Shown here in pieces: positions 7,579 to 14,956 of a DNA stretch of 32,005 nucleotides. Numbering within the stretch: the stretch's first letter is position 1; every line of letters starts with the position of its first letter. The notes beneath the pieces are model-generated. The model worked only from the letters and a program-made list of their open reading frames with translations. It was not told the origin of the DNA and did no database searches. Origin of the DNA: Candidatus Neoanaerotignum galli (GTDB lineage: Bacteria; Bacillota; Clostridia; Lachnospirales; Anaerotignaceae); contig CAJFIN010000013.1 in NCBI GenBank assembly GCA_904381335.1, forward strand, positions 1-32,005, written 5' to 3'. The translations under genes and the position numbers were made by a program.

Positions 7579-8019
7579 CTATGGGAGATCTTTTTTTGGT
7601 TGGCGCACCATGACAAACCGCTCCAATGCCACACCCTGCCGAACCACCGTCTCTTTGCTGCGTACCTCAAACCCTTGAGCAAGAAAGAACTGATGGGCTT
7701 GTAAAGAAACATAGGCCACATAAGGCCGGCATTGCTGGGTCATCGCCATAAATATGGCGCTGCCTATGCCTTGCCCCCAATAATCGGGATGAACAAACAG
7801 AAAGTCAATCTCCTCTGCCCATCGTCCGCCAAAGCCCAGGATTTTTCCTTCATGCTCTACCACAAAAGCCGTCTCTTTCTCTATGCGATGAAGCCCTGCT
7901 ACTCCCGCTGCCCAGGCTGCCCTTTGCGGGGGCGTATATACGTCAGATCCTTCTACCGCCGCTAAAAACACCGCCTGGATCGGCGGTAAATCTTTTGATT
8001 CATATGGCCGCAACTGCAC
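7579..8019 (-). CDS. GNAT family N-acetyltransferase
   Basis: About 146 residues with the GNAT fold. The N-terminal LRPYESKDLPPIQAVF segment is strand 1 and helix 1. FVEHEGKILGFGG-like strands lead to IDFLFVHPDYWGQGIGSAI, which carries the Q/R-x-x-G-x-G/A acetyl-CoA loop (GQGIGS). It would acetylate an amine of a small molecule or protein; substrate unknown. Two GTG codons compete as start. The one at 8025 touches the AGGAGG site, whereas the GTG at 8019 sits 7 nt after it and is preferred. It is transcribed from the promoter at 8043-8071. Confidence 0.82.
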   Translation of the reverse strand: MQLRPYESKDLPPIQAVFLAAVEGSDVYTPPQRAAWAAGVAGLHRIEKETAFVVEHEGKILGFGGRWAEEIDFLFVHPDYWGQGIGSAIFMAMTQQCRPYVAYVSLQAHQFFLAQGFEVRSKETVVRQGVALERFVMVRQPKKDLP

Positions 8020-8042
8020 CTTCACCCCTCCTATCTGCTAAA

Positions 8043-8071
8043 AGTATAGCAAAACTGATGGGACAAGGCAA
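8043..8071 (-). promoter_or_regulatory. Promoter of the GNAT gene
   Basis: On the minus strand TTGCCT (8071-8066), a 17-bp spacer and TATACT (8048-8043). It is back to back with the plus-strand promoter at 8078-8106, only 6 bp away. Confidence 0.7.
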
Positions 8072-8077
8072 CCCGCC

Positions 8078-8106
8078 TTGACGGGCTTTGCCGCCTTTGT
8101 TATAAT
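8078..8106 (+). promoter_or_regulatory. Strong promoter upstream of the lysO leader RNA
   Basis: TTGACG (8078-8083), an exact 17-bp spacer and a perfect TATAAT (8101-8106). The start would be near 8112, where the 5' strand of the proposed RNA closing stem begins. Confidence 0.78.
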
Positions 8107-8111
8107 CCACA

Positions 8112-8306
8112 TCGGATAGTCTCCTTTTCGCAAGGAAACAACTAGCAATGATATTTTTTGTGAGAACCATAGTTGCGCGGGTTCATGGTCTTGGTGTAAT
8201 AAAAACGGTCTTATCTAACAGGAATGATTTTATGCCCCATACATGGGCATCGGGAAGGAACAGCATACTCTAGTAATCTAGGAACAACACTTTGGCCTTA
8301 TGCCGA
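8112..8306 (+). ncRNA. Candidate structured RNA or long leader upstream of lysO
   Basis: About 195 nt of noncoding sequence start at a strong promoter. TCGGATA at the predicted 5' end can pair with TATGCCGA (8299-8306), with one bulge, closing the whole element. Inside are a TCCTT/AAGGA hairpin (8122-8136), an ATGCCC/GGGCAT hairpin (8232-8250), an ACCAT/ATGGT pairing (8166-8189), and a possible long-range GGTC-GGTGT to ACAC-GGCC helix (8187-8197 with 8288-8297). A weak terminator-like GGAGC/GCTCC hairpin with a CCTCTTTT tail follows (8314-8341). I could not match it to lysine, cobalamin, SAM or T-box elements, nor to SRP, tmRNA or RNase P RNA. Function is unknown. Confidence 0.4.
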
Positions 8307-8406
8307 AAAAAAAGGAGCTTCAAAAAACGGCTCCCCTCTTTTGGCTCCTCCGCCGCACGGAATAAAACAAAAGCGGTTTGGCAAATGAGAAGGCCAGGAA
8401 TCTTTA

Positions 8407-8436
8407 GGTAGGGTTTCAGGGAATCCTGAACCTACC
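8407..8436 (+). promoter_or_regulatory. Stable hairpin 65 nt upstream of lysO
   Basis: GGTAGG-G-TTCAGG-type strands pair with CCTGAA and CCTACC: 12 base pairs, one bulged G and a short loop. No T run follows, so it is not a standard terminator. It may shape the lysO messenger leader or mark the end of a processed RNA. Confidence 0.45.
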
Positions 8437-8501
8437 ATAACAAGAATGTATGCTTCATTGATAAAACCAATGGAAATTAATATGAAAGGACGCGGTCAGT
8501 C

Positions 8502-8786
8502 ATGGATGTAATCCTTCTGTTTTTTCTGGGGGCTCTGATTGGAAAATATCTTTTCCCCCTGCACTTTCAGCCAGTGCTGGAAAAACTTTTGATGTTTTTT
8601 ACCCTCTGCCTGATTTTTGCCATGGGCGTACAGTTGGGGCAACGGGAGAATTTCTTTGCCGAGCTTTCCTCTGTGGGCATGGAGAGTTTATTATTTTTTC
8701 TCCTGCCTACGCTCGGGTCTATTTTTGTGGTTTATCCTTTCAGCCGGATAGTTTTCCCCAACCTGAAAAAAAAGGAGGAAAAATAA
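8502..8786 (+). CDS. lysO: LysO-type lysine exporter, N-terminal subunit
   Basis: This encodes 94 hydrophobic residues with about three membrane helices. It corresponds to the N-terminal part of LysO (YbjE, DUF340), the exporter of lysine and the toxic analogue thialysine. The AMGVQLGQRENFF segment is typical of the family. In E. coli LysO is one chain of about 300 residues; here it is split into two genes, as in many Bacillota. AAAGGA lies 11 nt before the ATG, which is rather far. The second part begins 1 nt after its stop, so both parts are coupled and presumably form one transporter. Confidence 0.8.
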   Translation: MDVILLFFLGALIGKYLFPLHFQPVLEKLLMFFTLCLIFAMGVQLGQRENFFAELSSVGMESLLFFLLPTLGSIFVVYPFSRIVFPNLKKKEEK

Positions 8787-8787
8787 C

Positions 8788-9387
8788 ATGCTTTTATTTG
8801 CAATCATTGCATTACTGGCCGGTATTCTCTATGGCACCAGCGGTCTTTCGATTTCATTTTTAGACCTGCTGTCTGCCCAAAGCAACAGTATTCTTTGGGT
8901 GCTAATGGTATGTGTTGGCATTAGTGTAGGACTTCACCACGGCCTTTTGGCCAAAATCCGCGCCTATCGTCTTCGTATTTTCGTACTGCCCTTGGGCATC
9001 ATTGCCGGATCCTGTTTGGGTGGGTTAGTGTGTCAGCTGCTGATGCAAAATGGTCTGGCAGAAAGTCTGGCCATTACTGGCGGTCTTGGCTGGTATAGCC
9101 TTACAGGTGTGTTAGTCACAGAGTTATCTGGCGCCCATTTCGGAAGTATTGCTTTTTTCAGCAATCTACTGCGAGAACTTTTTTCTTTTTTTTCCATTCC
9201 GCTGATTGCCAAATACCTCAACTATCCCACTTGCATTGCCCCTGCCGGCGCCACCAGCGAAGACACCACCCTGCCTATGATGATCCGCTATACAAATGAA
9301 GAAACGGTGGTACTTTCCGTGCTTAACGGTGTACTGTGCTCTCTGGCCGTTCCCTTTTTATTAAAGTTTTATTATTGGCTGGGATAA
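8788..9387 (+). CDS. lysO: LysO-type lysine exporter, C-terminal subunit
   Basis: This encodes 199 residues with roughly six or seven membrane helices, matching the C-terminal two thirds of LysO. Family features are MVCVGISVGLHHGL near 40-53, ITGGLGWYSLTGVL near 95-108 and the conserved PAGATSEDTTLP stretch near 151-162, which probably contributes polar residues to the substrate path. It starts 1 nt after the N-terminal subunit gene and is followed by a strong terminator. Together the two parts would export lysine under excess, for example during peptide uptake. Confidence 0.85.
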   Translation: MLLFAIIALLAGILYGTSGLSISFLDLLSAQSNSILWVLMVCVGISVGLHHGLLAKIRAYRLRIFVLPLGIIAGSCLGGLVCQLLMQNGLAESLAITGGLGWYSLTGVLVTELSGAHFGSIAFFSNLLRELFSFFSIPLIAKYLNYPTCIAPAGATSEDTTLPMMIRYTNEETVVLSVLNGVLCSLAVPFLLKFYYWLG

Positions 9388-9608
9388 AACCTTCCATACC
9401 TCACGCCCAAATTGATTAATTTTTAACAACAACATTTTTTTGTGAATAATATGCACTATCAAATCCAAAAAAATGCCGCTGCTCCCCATCTTATACTTCT
9501 ATTTCATTCACTGGGTCTTACTGGAAAACAAAAACCACTCTTTTTCATCCTACGGATTTTCTATGGGCACTTTCAGAAATTCCTTTCTTCATCAACAACA
9601 TTCTTGCA

Positions 9609-9647
9609 TAAAAAAAAGCCCGGAAGCGTTTTTCCGGGCTTTTTTTG
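9609..9647. terminator. Bidirectional terminator between lysO and hsp20
   Basis: GCCCGGAA (9618-9625) pairs with TTCCGGGC (9632-9639), flanked by seven A and seven T residues, so it works on both strands. It lies about 220 nt after the lysO stop and about 10 nt after the hsp20 stop. The 9388-9608 stretch holds nothing that I recognise. Confidence 0.9.
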
Positions 9648-9658
9648 TCATCCATTCA

Positions 9659-10099
9659 TTAATCAATATTGATGCGGTTATTGGGCAAGGCTTTCTGTTC
9701 TGCTTTCTTAGGCAGCGTCAGCTGCAAAACGCCAGATTCATATTTGCATTTTACCTCTTCGGGCTTCAGATCGCCTACATAAAAGCTTCTATAACAAGTG
9801 CCGGAATACCGTTCTTGACGGATATACTTAGCGTCTTCGTTCTTTTCTTCTTCATTCAGGTCCTTCTGTGCCGTCACCGTCAAATAACCATCTTTTAATT
9901 CCACCTGAATATCTTCCTTATGGAAGCCAGGCAGATCGATGGATACCTGATAAGAATCTTTGCCTTCTTTCACATCAGTTTTCATTAAATTCTTAGCGCG
10001 TTTACCATAAAGCGGATTTTTACCACTGAAAAACGGGCTCTGGAAAGCATCATCAAAAAAGTCATCAAACAGGTTTTCTCCAAAAATGCTAGGTAACAT
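9659..10099 (-). CDS. Hsp20/alpha-crystallin small heat shock protein
   Basis: This encodes 146 residues, a normal size. The N-terminal 45 residues are aromatic and aspartate-rich (FDDFFDDAF), as in small heat shock proteins. The alpha-crystallin domain follows (about 46-130), with VSIDLPGFHKEDIQVELKDG and the closing GVLQLTLPKK, the G-x-L motif. A basic tail ends the chain. The protein is an ATP-independent chaperone that holds unfolding proteins in the cytoplasm. GGAGG lies 8 nt before the ATG. The promoter region carries a CIRCE-like operator, so HrcA control is likely. Confidence 0.93.
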   Translation of the reverse strand: MLPSIFGENLFDDFFDDAFQSPFFSGKNPLYGKRAKNLMKTDVKEGKDSYQVSIDLPGFHKEDIQVELKDGYLTVTAQKDLNEEEKNEDAKYIRQERYSGTCYRSFYVGDLKPEEVKCKYESGVLQLTLPKKAEQKALPNNRINID

Positions 10100-10213
10100 A
10101 AGTCATTCCTCCATTCCGCTTTTCCATTTGATTGCCTACTTGCAACAACTCAAGCAAGCTATACTTTTTTATTTTGATTTCTATTTCTTTTCTTTCCCTC
10201 TTGGGATGATTTT

Positions 10214-10242
10214 ATACTACACGAAATTATTAGCCATATCAA
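10214..10242 (-). promoter_or_regulatory. Promoter of hsp20
   Basis: On the minus strand TTGATA (10242-10237), a 17-bp spacer and TAGTAT (10219-10214). The -35 lies inside the CIRCE-like operator. The leader is about 110 nt. Confidence 0.6.
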
Positions 10243-10256
10243 TAAGAGAGTGCTAA
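10230..10256. promoter_or_regulatory. CIRCE-like operator (HrcA), one half degenerate
   Basis: The canonical element is TTAGCACTC, 9 bp, GAGTGCTAA. Here the right arm GAGTGCTAA is perfect and the spacer is exactly 9 bp, while the left arm reads TTAGCCATA (5 of 9 matching). It overlaps the hsp20 -35 region, where HrcA would block RNA polymerase. Confidence 0.65.
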
Positions 10257-10259
10257 TAT

Positions 10260-10610
10260 TAATATATATTTAACAATTTTAATATTTATGTCATATTTAT
10301 ACGCCATTTTCTGTCTTATCGTCTCGCTAGATGGATGAAAAGTATCGGTTCCCCTTTCTGCAAATAGATACTGCCAGACAATGGATAAACGCGCATCCCC
10401 GTCTGGAAAGGCCTTCCTTTTCCTTGCATCTACTCGGCAAATAGGGTAGAATAGTGATTAAGGCAACGTCTTTTACGGGCTAAAAAACAAAGGTTCTACC
10501 CATTTTCCGCTTATTTTTCATAAACTTTACAAAAAAAACACCTATTTTCGGTGGCAAACCCGTTTCATATTCTCTACACTAATCCGGTAAAATAGAAAGG
10601 ATGAAAAACC
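10260..10610. other. Intergenic region before ppx
   Basis: No gene is seen. It is AT-rich near the hsp20 promoter and carries one good plus-strand promoter at 10424-10452 and no strong hairpin. Confidence 0.6.
10424..10452 (+). promoter_or_regulatory. Probable promoter of ppx-ppk
   Basis: TTGCAT (10424-10429), a 17-bp spacer and TAGAAT (10447-10452). It leaves a leader of about 150 nt. A second, poorer -10-like TAAAAT lies about 25 nt before the ppx start. Confidence 0.5.
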
Positions 10611-11507
10611 ATGAAATATGCGGTTATTGACATCGGCTCAAACTCCATGCGTCTGACAGCGTATGAAACCCAAAAAGACAAATTTACCATCTTATTTAAA
10701 GATAAGATCATGGCAGGATTAGCCAACTATGTGGAAAACGGACGGCTTACCAGCGATGGTATATTGCGGGCCATCACAGGGCTTTTGCAGTTTCGCCGCT
10801 TGCTGAGTTCTCTAGCCATTGAACGGACTGCCGTTTTTGCCACAGCTTCCCTCCGAAATATTGAAAACACCCAAGAAGCTGTTTCCGCCATTTCTGAAGC
10901 TACCGGATTTCCTGTGGAGGTGCTCAGTGGGCATGAAGAAGCACGATTGGGCTTTTATGGCGCCACACTGGAATTTCCTTTAAAACACGGCATATTTTTA
11001 GATATCGGCGGCGCCAGTACAGAAACGGCTCGTTTTGAAGACGGCACGCTATTATCAACGGACAGTTTCCCCGTAGGTTCTTTAAAACTATATCGAGAGT
11101 GCGTCAAAAAAATCCTGCCCAGCAAAAAAAGTCTCTTTTTGATGACAGAGGTTGTTTCTGACGCCCTAAGTGCCATTACCCCTCCCAAAGATCCTACGCC
11201 GCTATTGTGTGTTGGTGGTACCGCCCGGGCAGCCTTGCGGCTGGTTCGCCGCAAAGACGGGCTGCCACAACAGCAGCGCACCATTTCCGCGCAGGCGCTA
11301 TCCGATTTATATGATATGCTCGCTGCCGGCGACCGGCCAGCCATTGATCTTATCTTAAAGACCACTCCCGAGCGGATTCATACTATTTTGCCGGGCTTGG
11401 TGATCCTGCGCCGGCTCAGCCAGATCTTTCAGGCCGAGTCTATTACTATCAGCCACTATGGTGTCCGGGAGGGATATGTATGTCAGCGAATTCAAAAAAT
11501 AATGTAA
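10611..11507 (+). CDS. ppx: Exopolyphosphatase / Ppx-GppA family phosphatase
   Basis: This encodes 298 residues with the actin-like ATPase fold of the Ppx/GppA family. The N-terminal phosphate loop VIDIGSNSMRL (5-15) and the second loop LDIGGASTE near 126-134 are both present. It matches the short Ppx form of about 300 residues without the C-terminal HD-like domain of E. coli Ppx. The enzyme removes terminal phosphate from polyphosphate and may act on pppGpp. AAAGGA precedes the ATG. The 3' end overlaps the ppk start by 28 bp, so synthesis and breakdown of polyphosphate are encoded together. Confidence 0.9.
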   Translation: MKYAVIDIGSNSMRLTAYETQKDKFTILFKDKIMAGLANYVENGRLTSDGILRAITGLLQFRRLLSSLAIERTAVFATASLRNIENTQEAVSAISEATGFPVEVLSGHEEARLGFYGATLEFPLKHGIFLDIGGASTETARFEDGTLLSTDSFPVGSLKLYRECVKKILPSKKSLFLMTEVVSDALSAITPPKDPTPLLCVGGTARAALRLVRRKDGLPQQQRTISAQALSDLYDMLAAGDRPAIDLILKTTPERIHTILPGLVILRRLSQIFQAESITISHYGVREGYVCQRIQKIM

Positions 11508-13612
11508 CTTATACCTATACCCAAAACCGGGAATTAAGCTGGCTTAGGTTCAACCAGCGGGTTTTGGAAGAAGCCGCCGATGAGACTGTGCCTCTGCTGG
11601 AACGATTGAAGTTCGTCTCTATCTTTTGCAGCAATCTGGATGAGTTTTTCATGGTGCGTGTTGGCAGCCTCTTTGATCTGTCCGTACTATCTCCAAATGA
11701 AAAAGATAACAAAAGCGGCCTCACACCCAAAGAACAGTTGGAAGCTGTTTATAAGGCTGTTCCAGCTTTATTGGTACAAAAAAACCATGTCTATACCAGC
11801 TTAACACACAAATTAGCGCAGGCAGGTGTGGTGGATGTGCCCTTTGCTGAATTAACAGAAGAAGAACGAGCCTATGTGCGCCAATATTATAAGAGCAACA
11901 TCTTACCTGTGCTTTCCCCACAAATCATTGACGGGCTGCATCCTTTTCCGCATTTGCAAAATAAAACCATCTATATTGCGCTGCATCTGCATAGCAAAAA
12001 GGATATTACCTTAGGTCTGCTGCCTCTATCTGGTGATCTGCCTGCTTTAATTTATTTAACCACAGAGCCTTTACGATTTATCCGTATGGAGGAAGTTCTG
12101 CTGCACTATGCGCCATCCCTCTTTGAAGGATACAAAATCGAAGAACAGTGTCTGATTTGTATTACCAGAAACGCTGATATCAACTTTAATGATGAAAAAT
12201 TTGAAGATCATGAAGTGGACTTTCGCCAGCGCATGAGTAAATTGCTTAAAAAGAGAGCCAGACTTTGCGTTGTGCGTTTGGAAATCAATGGCCACATTGG
12301 GCAGGACTTTTTGTCCGAATTAAAAAAGCGGACAGAAGTCACCGACCAGCAAGTATACTTTGATGATACCCCGCTGGTGATGCAGTATGTCTATGACCTA
12401 ACCGGTCATCTTTCTCCTGCCCAAAAAGAGGTGTTTTGTTTTGCACCGTATACCCCGCATATGCCAGAACCCATGGCTCAGGCTACCAGCATGATCGATC
12501 TGATTCAAAAGAAAGACCAGCTCCTCTTTTATCCCTTTGAATCAGTGGAGCCCTTCTTGAAGTTGCTGCGGGAAGCTGCTGACCGCCCGGATGTAATCTC
12601 CATTAAAATCACCATCTATCGCCTGGCTTCTTCCTCCAAAATTGCCCACTTACTCTGCCGTGCTGCAGAAAACGGCAAGGAAGTGACTGTTTTGATGGAG
12701 CTGCGGGCTAGATTTGATGAGGCCAACAATATTTCCTGGTCAAAATTACTGGAAGATGCTGGCTGTCATGTCATCTATGGGATGGAAGGACTGAAATGCC
12801 ACTCTAAAATCTGCCACATTACCCTGCGCAACAAAGATGGCTTAAGTTATATTACCCAAATTGGCACCGGAAATTATAACGAAAAGACCAACACCATGTA
12901 TACAGATCTAAGCCTGATGACCGCTTCTGATGAGATTGGCCGAGACGGCGCTGCCTTCTTCCGCAGCCTTCTGCTGGGAAACACCGATACCGAATATCAG
13001 CATCTATTGGTATCTCCTGGTGGAATCAAAAACAAGCTGCTGGCTTTGATGAAGCGTGAAATGGAAAAGGGCAGCGAGGGATATATTTGTATCAAAGCCA
13101 ATTCCATGACAGACCGGCAAATCATTGATGCCTTAGCGCGAGCCAGCCAAGCCGGGGTAGAAATTCAGATGATCCTGCGTGGTATTTGCTGTTTACGGCC
13201 GGGCCTGCCAAACCTGACAGACCATATTTCTGTCACCAGCATCGTTGGCCGGTATTTGGAGCATGCCAGAATCTACCGGTTTGGCCGGGATCATGACGCC
13301 GACTTTTATATCTCCTCCGCCGATATGATGACCCGAAATCTGGATCGCCGGGTGGAAATTGCCTGCCCGGTATACGATGCAGATCTAAAGGCAAAACTGG
13401 CCTGGATCCTTCAAACAGAATTGGCGGATAATGTGAAGGCACGCACCATGCTATCCGATGGCACCTATCTGCCAAAAGCGGATCATCTATCCTCCGTTAA
13501 CAGCCAAGAAGTGTTTATGTCTGAGTTCCCCACACCACAAACACCTCTGCCGAAAGAAACGGCAAAGCCTTCCTTCTTTCAGCGTTTGGCGGGACTGTTT
13601 CAAAAAAAATAA
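11480..13612 (+). CDS. ppk1: Polyphosphate kinase 1
   Basis: This encodes 710 residues, full length for PPK1. The N-terminal domain opens with NRELSWLRFNQRVLEEA (16-32) and SNLDEFFMVRVG (51-62). The catalytic histidine is H441 in LKCHSKICHITLR, equivalent to H435 of E. coli PPK. H595 in YLEHARIYRF fits the second conserved histidine (E. coli H592). GTGNYNEKT at 462-470 and SSADMMTRNLDRRVE at 612-626 are also family motifs. The enzyme reversibly transfers the ATP gamma phosphate to polyphosphate. A GGGAGGG site lies inside the ppx end. The last 40 residues are a variable proline-rich tail. Confidence 0.96.
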   Translation: MSANSKNNVTYTYTQNRELSWLRFNQRVLEEAADETVPLLERLKFVSIFCSNLDEFFMVRVGSLFDLSVLSPNEKDNKSGLTPKEQLEAVYKAVPALLVQKNHVYTSLTHKLAQAGVVDVPFAELTEEERAYVRQYYKSNILPVLSPQIIDGLHPFPHLQNKTIYIALHLHSKKDITLGLLPLSGDLPALIYLTTEPLRFIRMEEVLLHYAPSLFEGYKIEEQCLICITRNADINFNDEKFEDHEVDFRQRMSKLLKKRARLCVVRLEINGHIGQDFLSELKKRTEVTDQQVYFDDTPLVMQYVYDLTGHLSPAQKEVFCFAPYTPHMPEPMAQATSMIDLIQKKDQLLFYPFESVEPFLKLLREAADRPDVISIKITIYRLASSSKIAHLLCRAAENGKEVTVLMELRARFDEANNISWSKLLEDAGCHVIYGMEGLKCHSKICHITLRNKDGLSYITQIGTGNYNEKTNTMYTDLSLMTASDEIGRDGAAFFRSLLLGNTDTEYQHLLVSPGGIKNKLLALMKREMEKGSEGYICIKANSMTDRQIIDALARASQAGVEIQMILRGICCLRPGLPNLTDHISVTSIVGRYLEHARIYRFGRDHDADFYISSADMMTRNLDRRVEIACPVYDADLKAKLAWILQTELADNVKARTMLSDGTYLPKADHLSSVNSQEVFMSEFPTPQTPLPKETAKPSFFQRLAGLFQKK

Positions 13613-13645
13613 GTTCTCTTTTTTTAAGCATTTAAAAAATCCTTC

Positions 13646-13694
13646 ATCCCCCTGGTTTGGCGGCAGCAGTGCCGAAAACACAGGGGGATTTTTG
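13646..13694 (+). terminator. Intrinsic terminator of ppx-ppk
   Basis: A 9-bp outer stem ATCCCCCTG (13646-13654) pairs with CAGGGGGAT (13681-13689), encloses a second small GGCA/TGCC hairpin and is followed by TTTTTG. Confidence 0.88.
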
Positions 13695-14085
13695 ATATAT
13701 AAAATAGGCTAGCTATCCTTTTTTTGCAAATCCATGCAGTCACTCCTCTTCTTCGCCTTTCACGCCCCGCAGCAAAAAGGATTTATTGCTTTTCTATCCC
13801 CATCATGATATCATTATGTATTAAGAACATGGTATTGTACTGGTGGATGAAGAAAAAAGACCCATTGACTTTCAAAATAATGTGTGTCCTTTAAGTACAT
13901 CATTTGGGCAAAACCATCTCGCCAGACCCGAAGATGTCAGACTTCGTCAATCATTATGCCTCATCCCATTACCAAGATGTCCTTTGAGTAAAAACGAAAT
14001 ATAGCTGGCAAAGGTGCTTTTTTCCTCGCATCTATATTTGCTGGTTTTGACATTGGGCCTATCTAAGCGCCAGGAGGTTTTCCGT
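13695..14085. other. Intergenic region between ppk and the PH-domain gene
   Basis: No gene, clear promoter or strong terminator is seen. There is a small CGAAG/CTTCG hairpin near 13929-13946. The short reading frames have no SD sites. Confidence 0.5.
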
Positions 14086-14736
14086 ATGAAAAAAACGCTA
14101 CGCCCCCACTATCTGATGATCCTTCAGGGGGCTATTAAATTCACCATTGCTGTTGCTTTATTCTTTTTTGCTATCTTTTTGCTCACCCCCAGTGATCGCA
14201 CCAGCGCTATCTTCCTATTGCGATTATATGTGATTGTAATGATCATCTACTATGCCTATCTTTTCTATTTCTGGCATGGTATCTCTATTACGCTGGACGA
14301 TCGGGCCATTCATTTTGATACCAAAGTCGGCCGGGCCAACCATGTACGGCTGGGCTTTGATAAAATCAAAGGTGTGGAACTTCGCCAAGAAGGGCTAGAA
14401 GATCGGCTGGGTTTAAAACGGGTGATGTTGACTTTGCCAGAACATAACGCCTTTGGCAGCGGTCATATGATCTTAAATCAATACCTGATCTTTCCTGCAG
14501 AAAAAGCAGAAGAATTATGTGCTTACATTGAAGAACGAATCAAATTCTTCGAAGATGAAGATGCAAAAAGAGAGCAATTCTTTGAAGAAAGCGCTGCCAA
14601 GCGCCGCCGGAAATATACCCTAGAAGAAGTCGCCCACGAAGCGGCAGAAAAAGCGCGCCAGCAAGAAGCAGAAAAACAGGCTCGCATGTCTGGGCAAGCA
14701 CCTGAAGAAGAATCCAAGCCCAACTCCATGTCGTAA
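14086..14736 (+). CDS. Membrane-anchored PH-domain protein
   Basis: This encodes 216 residues from the ATG at 14086, which has AGGAGG 8 nt before it; a longer frame from 14014 is unlikely. Two membrane helices (about 14-38 and 43-63) form a hairpin. A bacterial PH-like domain follows (about 66-150), with ISITLDDRAIHFDT and KIKGVELRQEGLEDRLGLKRV strands like those of YdbS/DUF304 proteins. The last 60 residues are highly charged (FFEDEDAKREQFFEESAAKRRRKY) and probably helical or coiled coil. The PH domain should face the cytoplasm. Such proteins are poorly characterised; some affect envelope stress or lipid homeostasis. No function is assigned. Confidence 0.7.
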   Translation: MKKTLRPHYLMILQGAIKFTIAVALFFFAIFLLTPSDRTSAIFLLRLYVIVMIIYYAYLFYFWHGISITLDDRAIHFDTKVGRANHVRLGFDKIKGVELRQEGLEDRLGLKRVMLTLPEHNAFGSGHMILNQYLIFPAEKAEELCAYIEERIKFFEDEDAKREQFFEESAAKRRRKYTLEEVAHEAAEKARQQEAEKQARMSGQAPEEESKPNSMS

Positions 14737-14775
14737 TTTGTTTGTAATTAATTTGTAAACATTCTTGCTCTTTCC

Positions 14776-14805
14776 TTGACTTTTTCAACGCCATTTTGTT
14801 ATACT
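14776..14805 (+). promoter_or_regulatory. Promoter before the M23 peptidase gene
   Basis: TTGACT (14776-14781), an 18-bp spacer and TATACT (14800-14805), with a start near 14812. The terminator at 14839-14884 follows within 30 nt. Confidence 0.7.
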
Positions 14806-14811
14806 TTTCTA

Positions 14812-14884
14812 TAGAGAAATTGAAACGTAGCTATAACGGCAAAACCCGGGCTGCCCATATCAATTCTGGTAGCCCGGGTTTTTG
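14812..14884 (+). ncRNA. Candidate small RNA or attenuated leader of the M23 gene
   Basis: A good promoter and a strong intrinsic terminator bracket only about 73 nt. This would yield a short RNA, or act as an attenuator for the peptidase gene 63 nt further on. TATAG near the 5' end can pair with CTATA (14831-14835). Confidence 0.4.
14839..14884 (+). terminator. Strong intrinsic terminator between the PH-domain and M23 genes
   Basis: A 12-bp stem AAAACCCGGGCT (14841-14852) pairs with AGCCCGGGTTTT (14871-14882), with T residues completing the tail. It can end the PH-domain gene transcript and also stops RNA started at 14812. Confidence 0.88.
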
Positions 14885-14956
14885 TTCCCATTTCGTTTTA
14901 GCATAAAAATTTCATCATCAAGAAGAAACAATAACCAAACAAGATAGGTGATTCGA

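Noticed and set aside
8112-8306. Reading the lysO leader as a lysine riboswitch, 6S RNA or SRP RNA
   Set aside because: The conserved lysine aptamer strings are missing, the fold looks branched rather than rod-like as in 6S RNA, and a GGAAGGAACAGC string resembles SRP domain IV only on one side.
14014-14085. N-terminal extension of the PH-domain protein
   Set aside because: It lacks an SD site, while the ATG at 14086 has a strong one at proper spacing.
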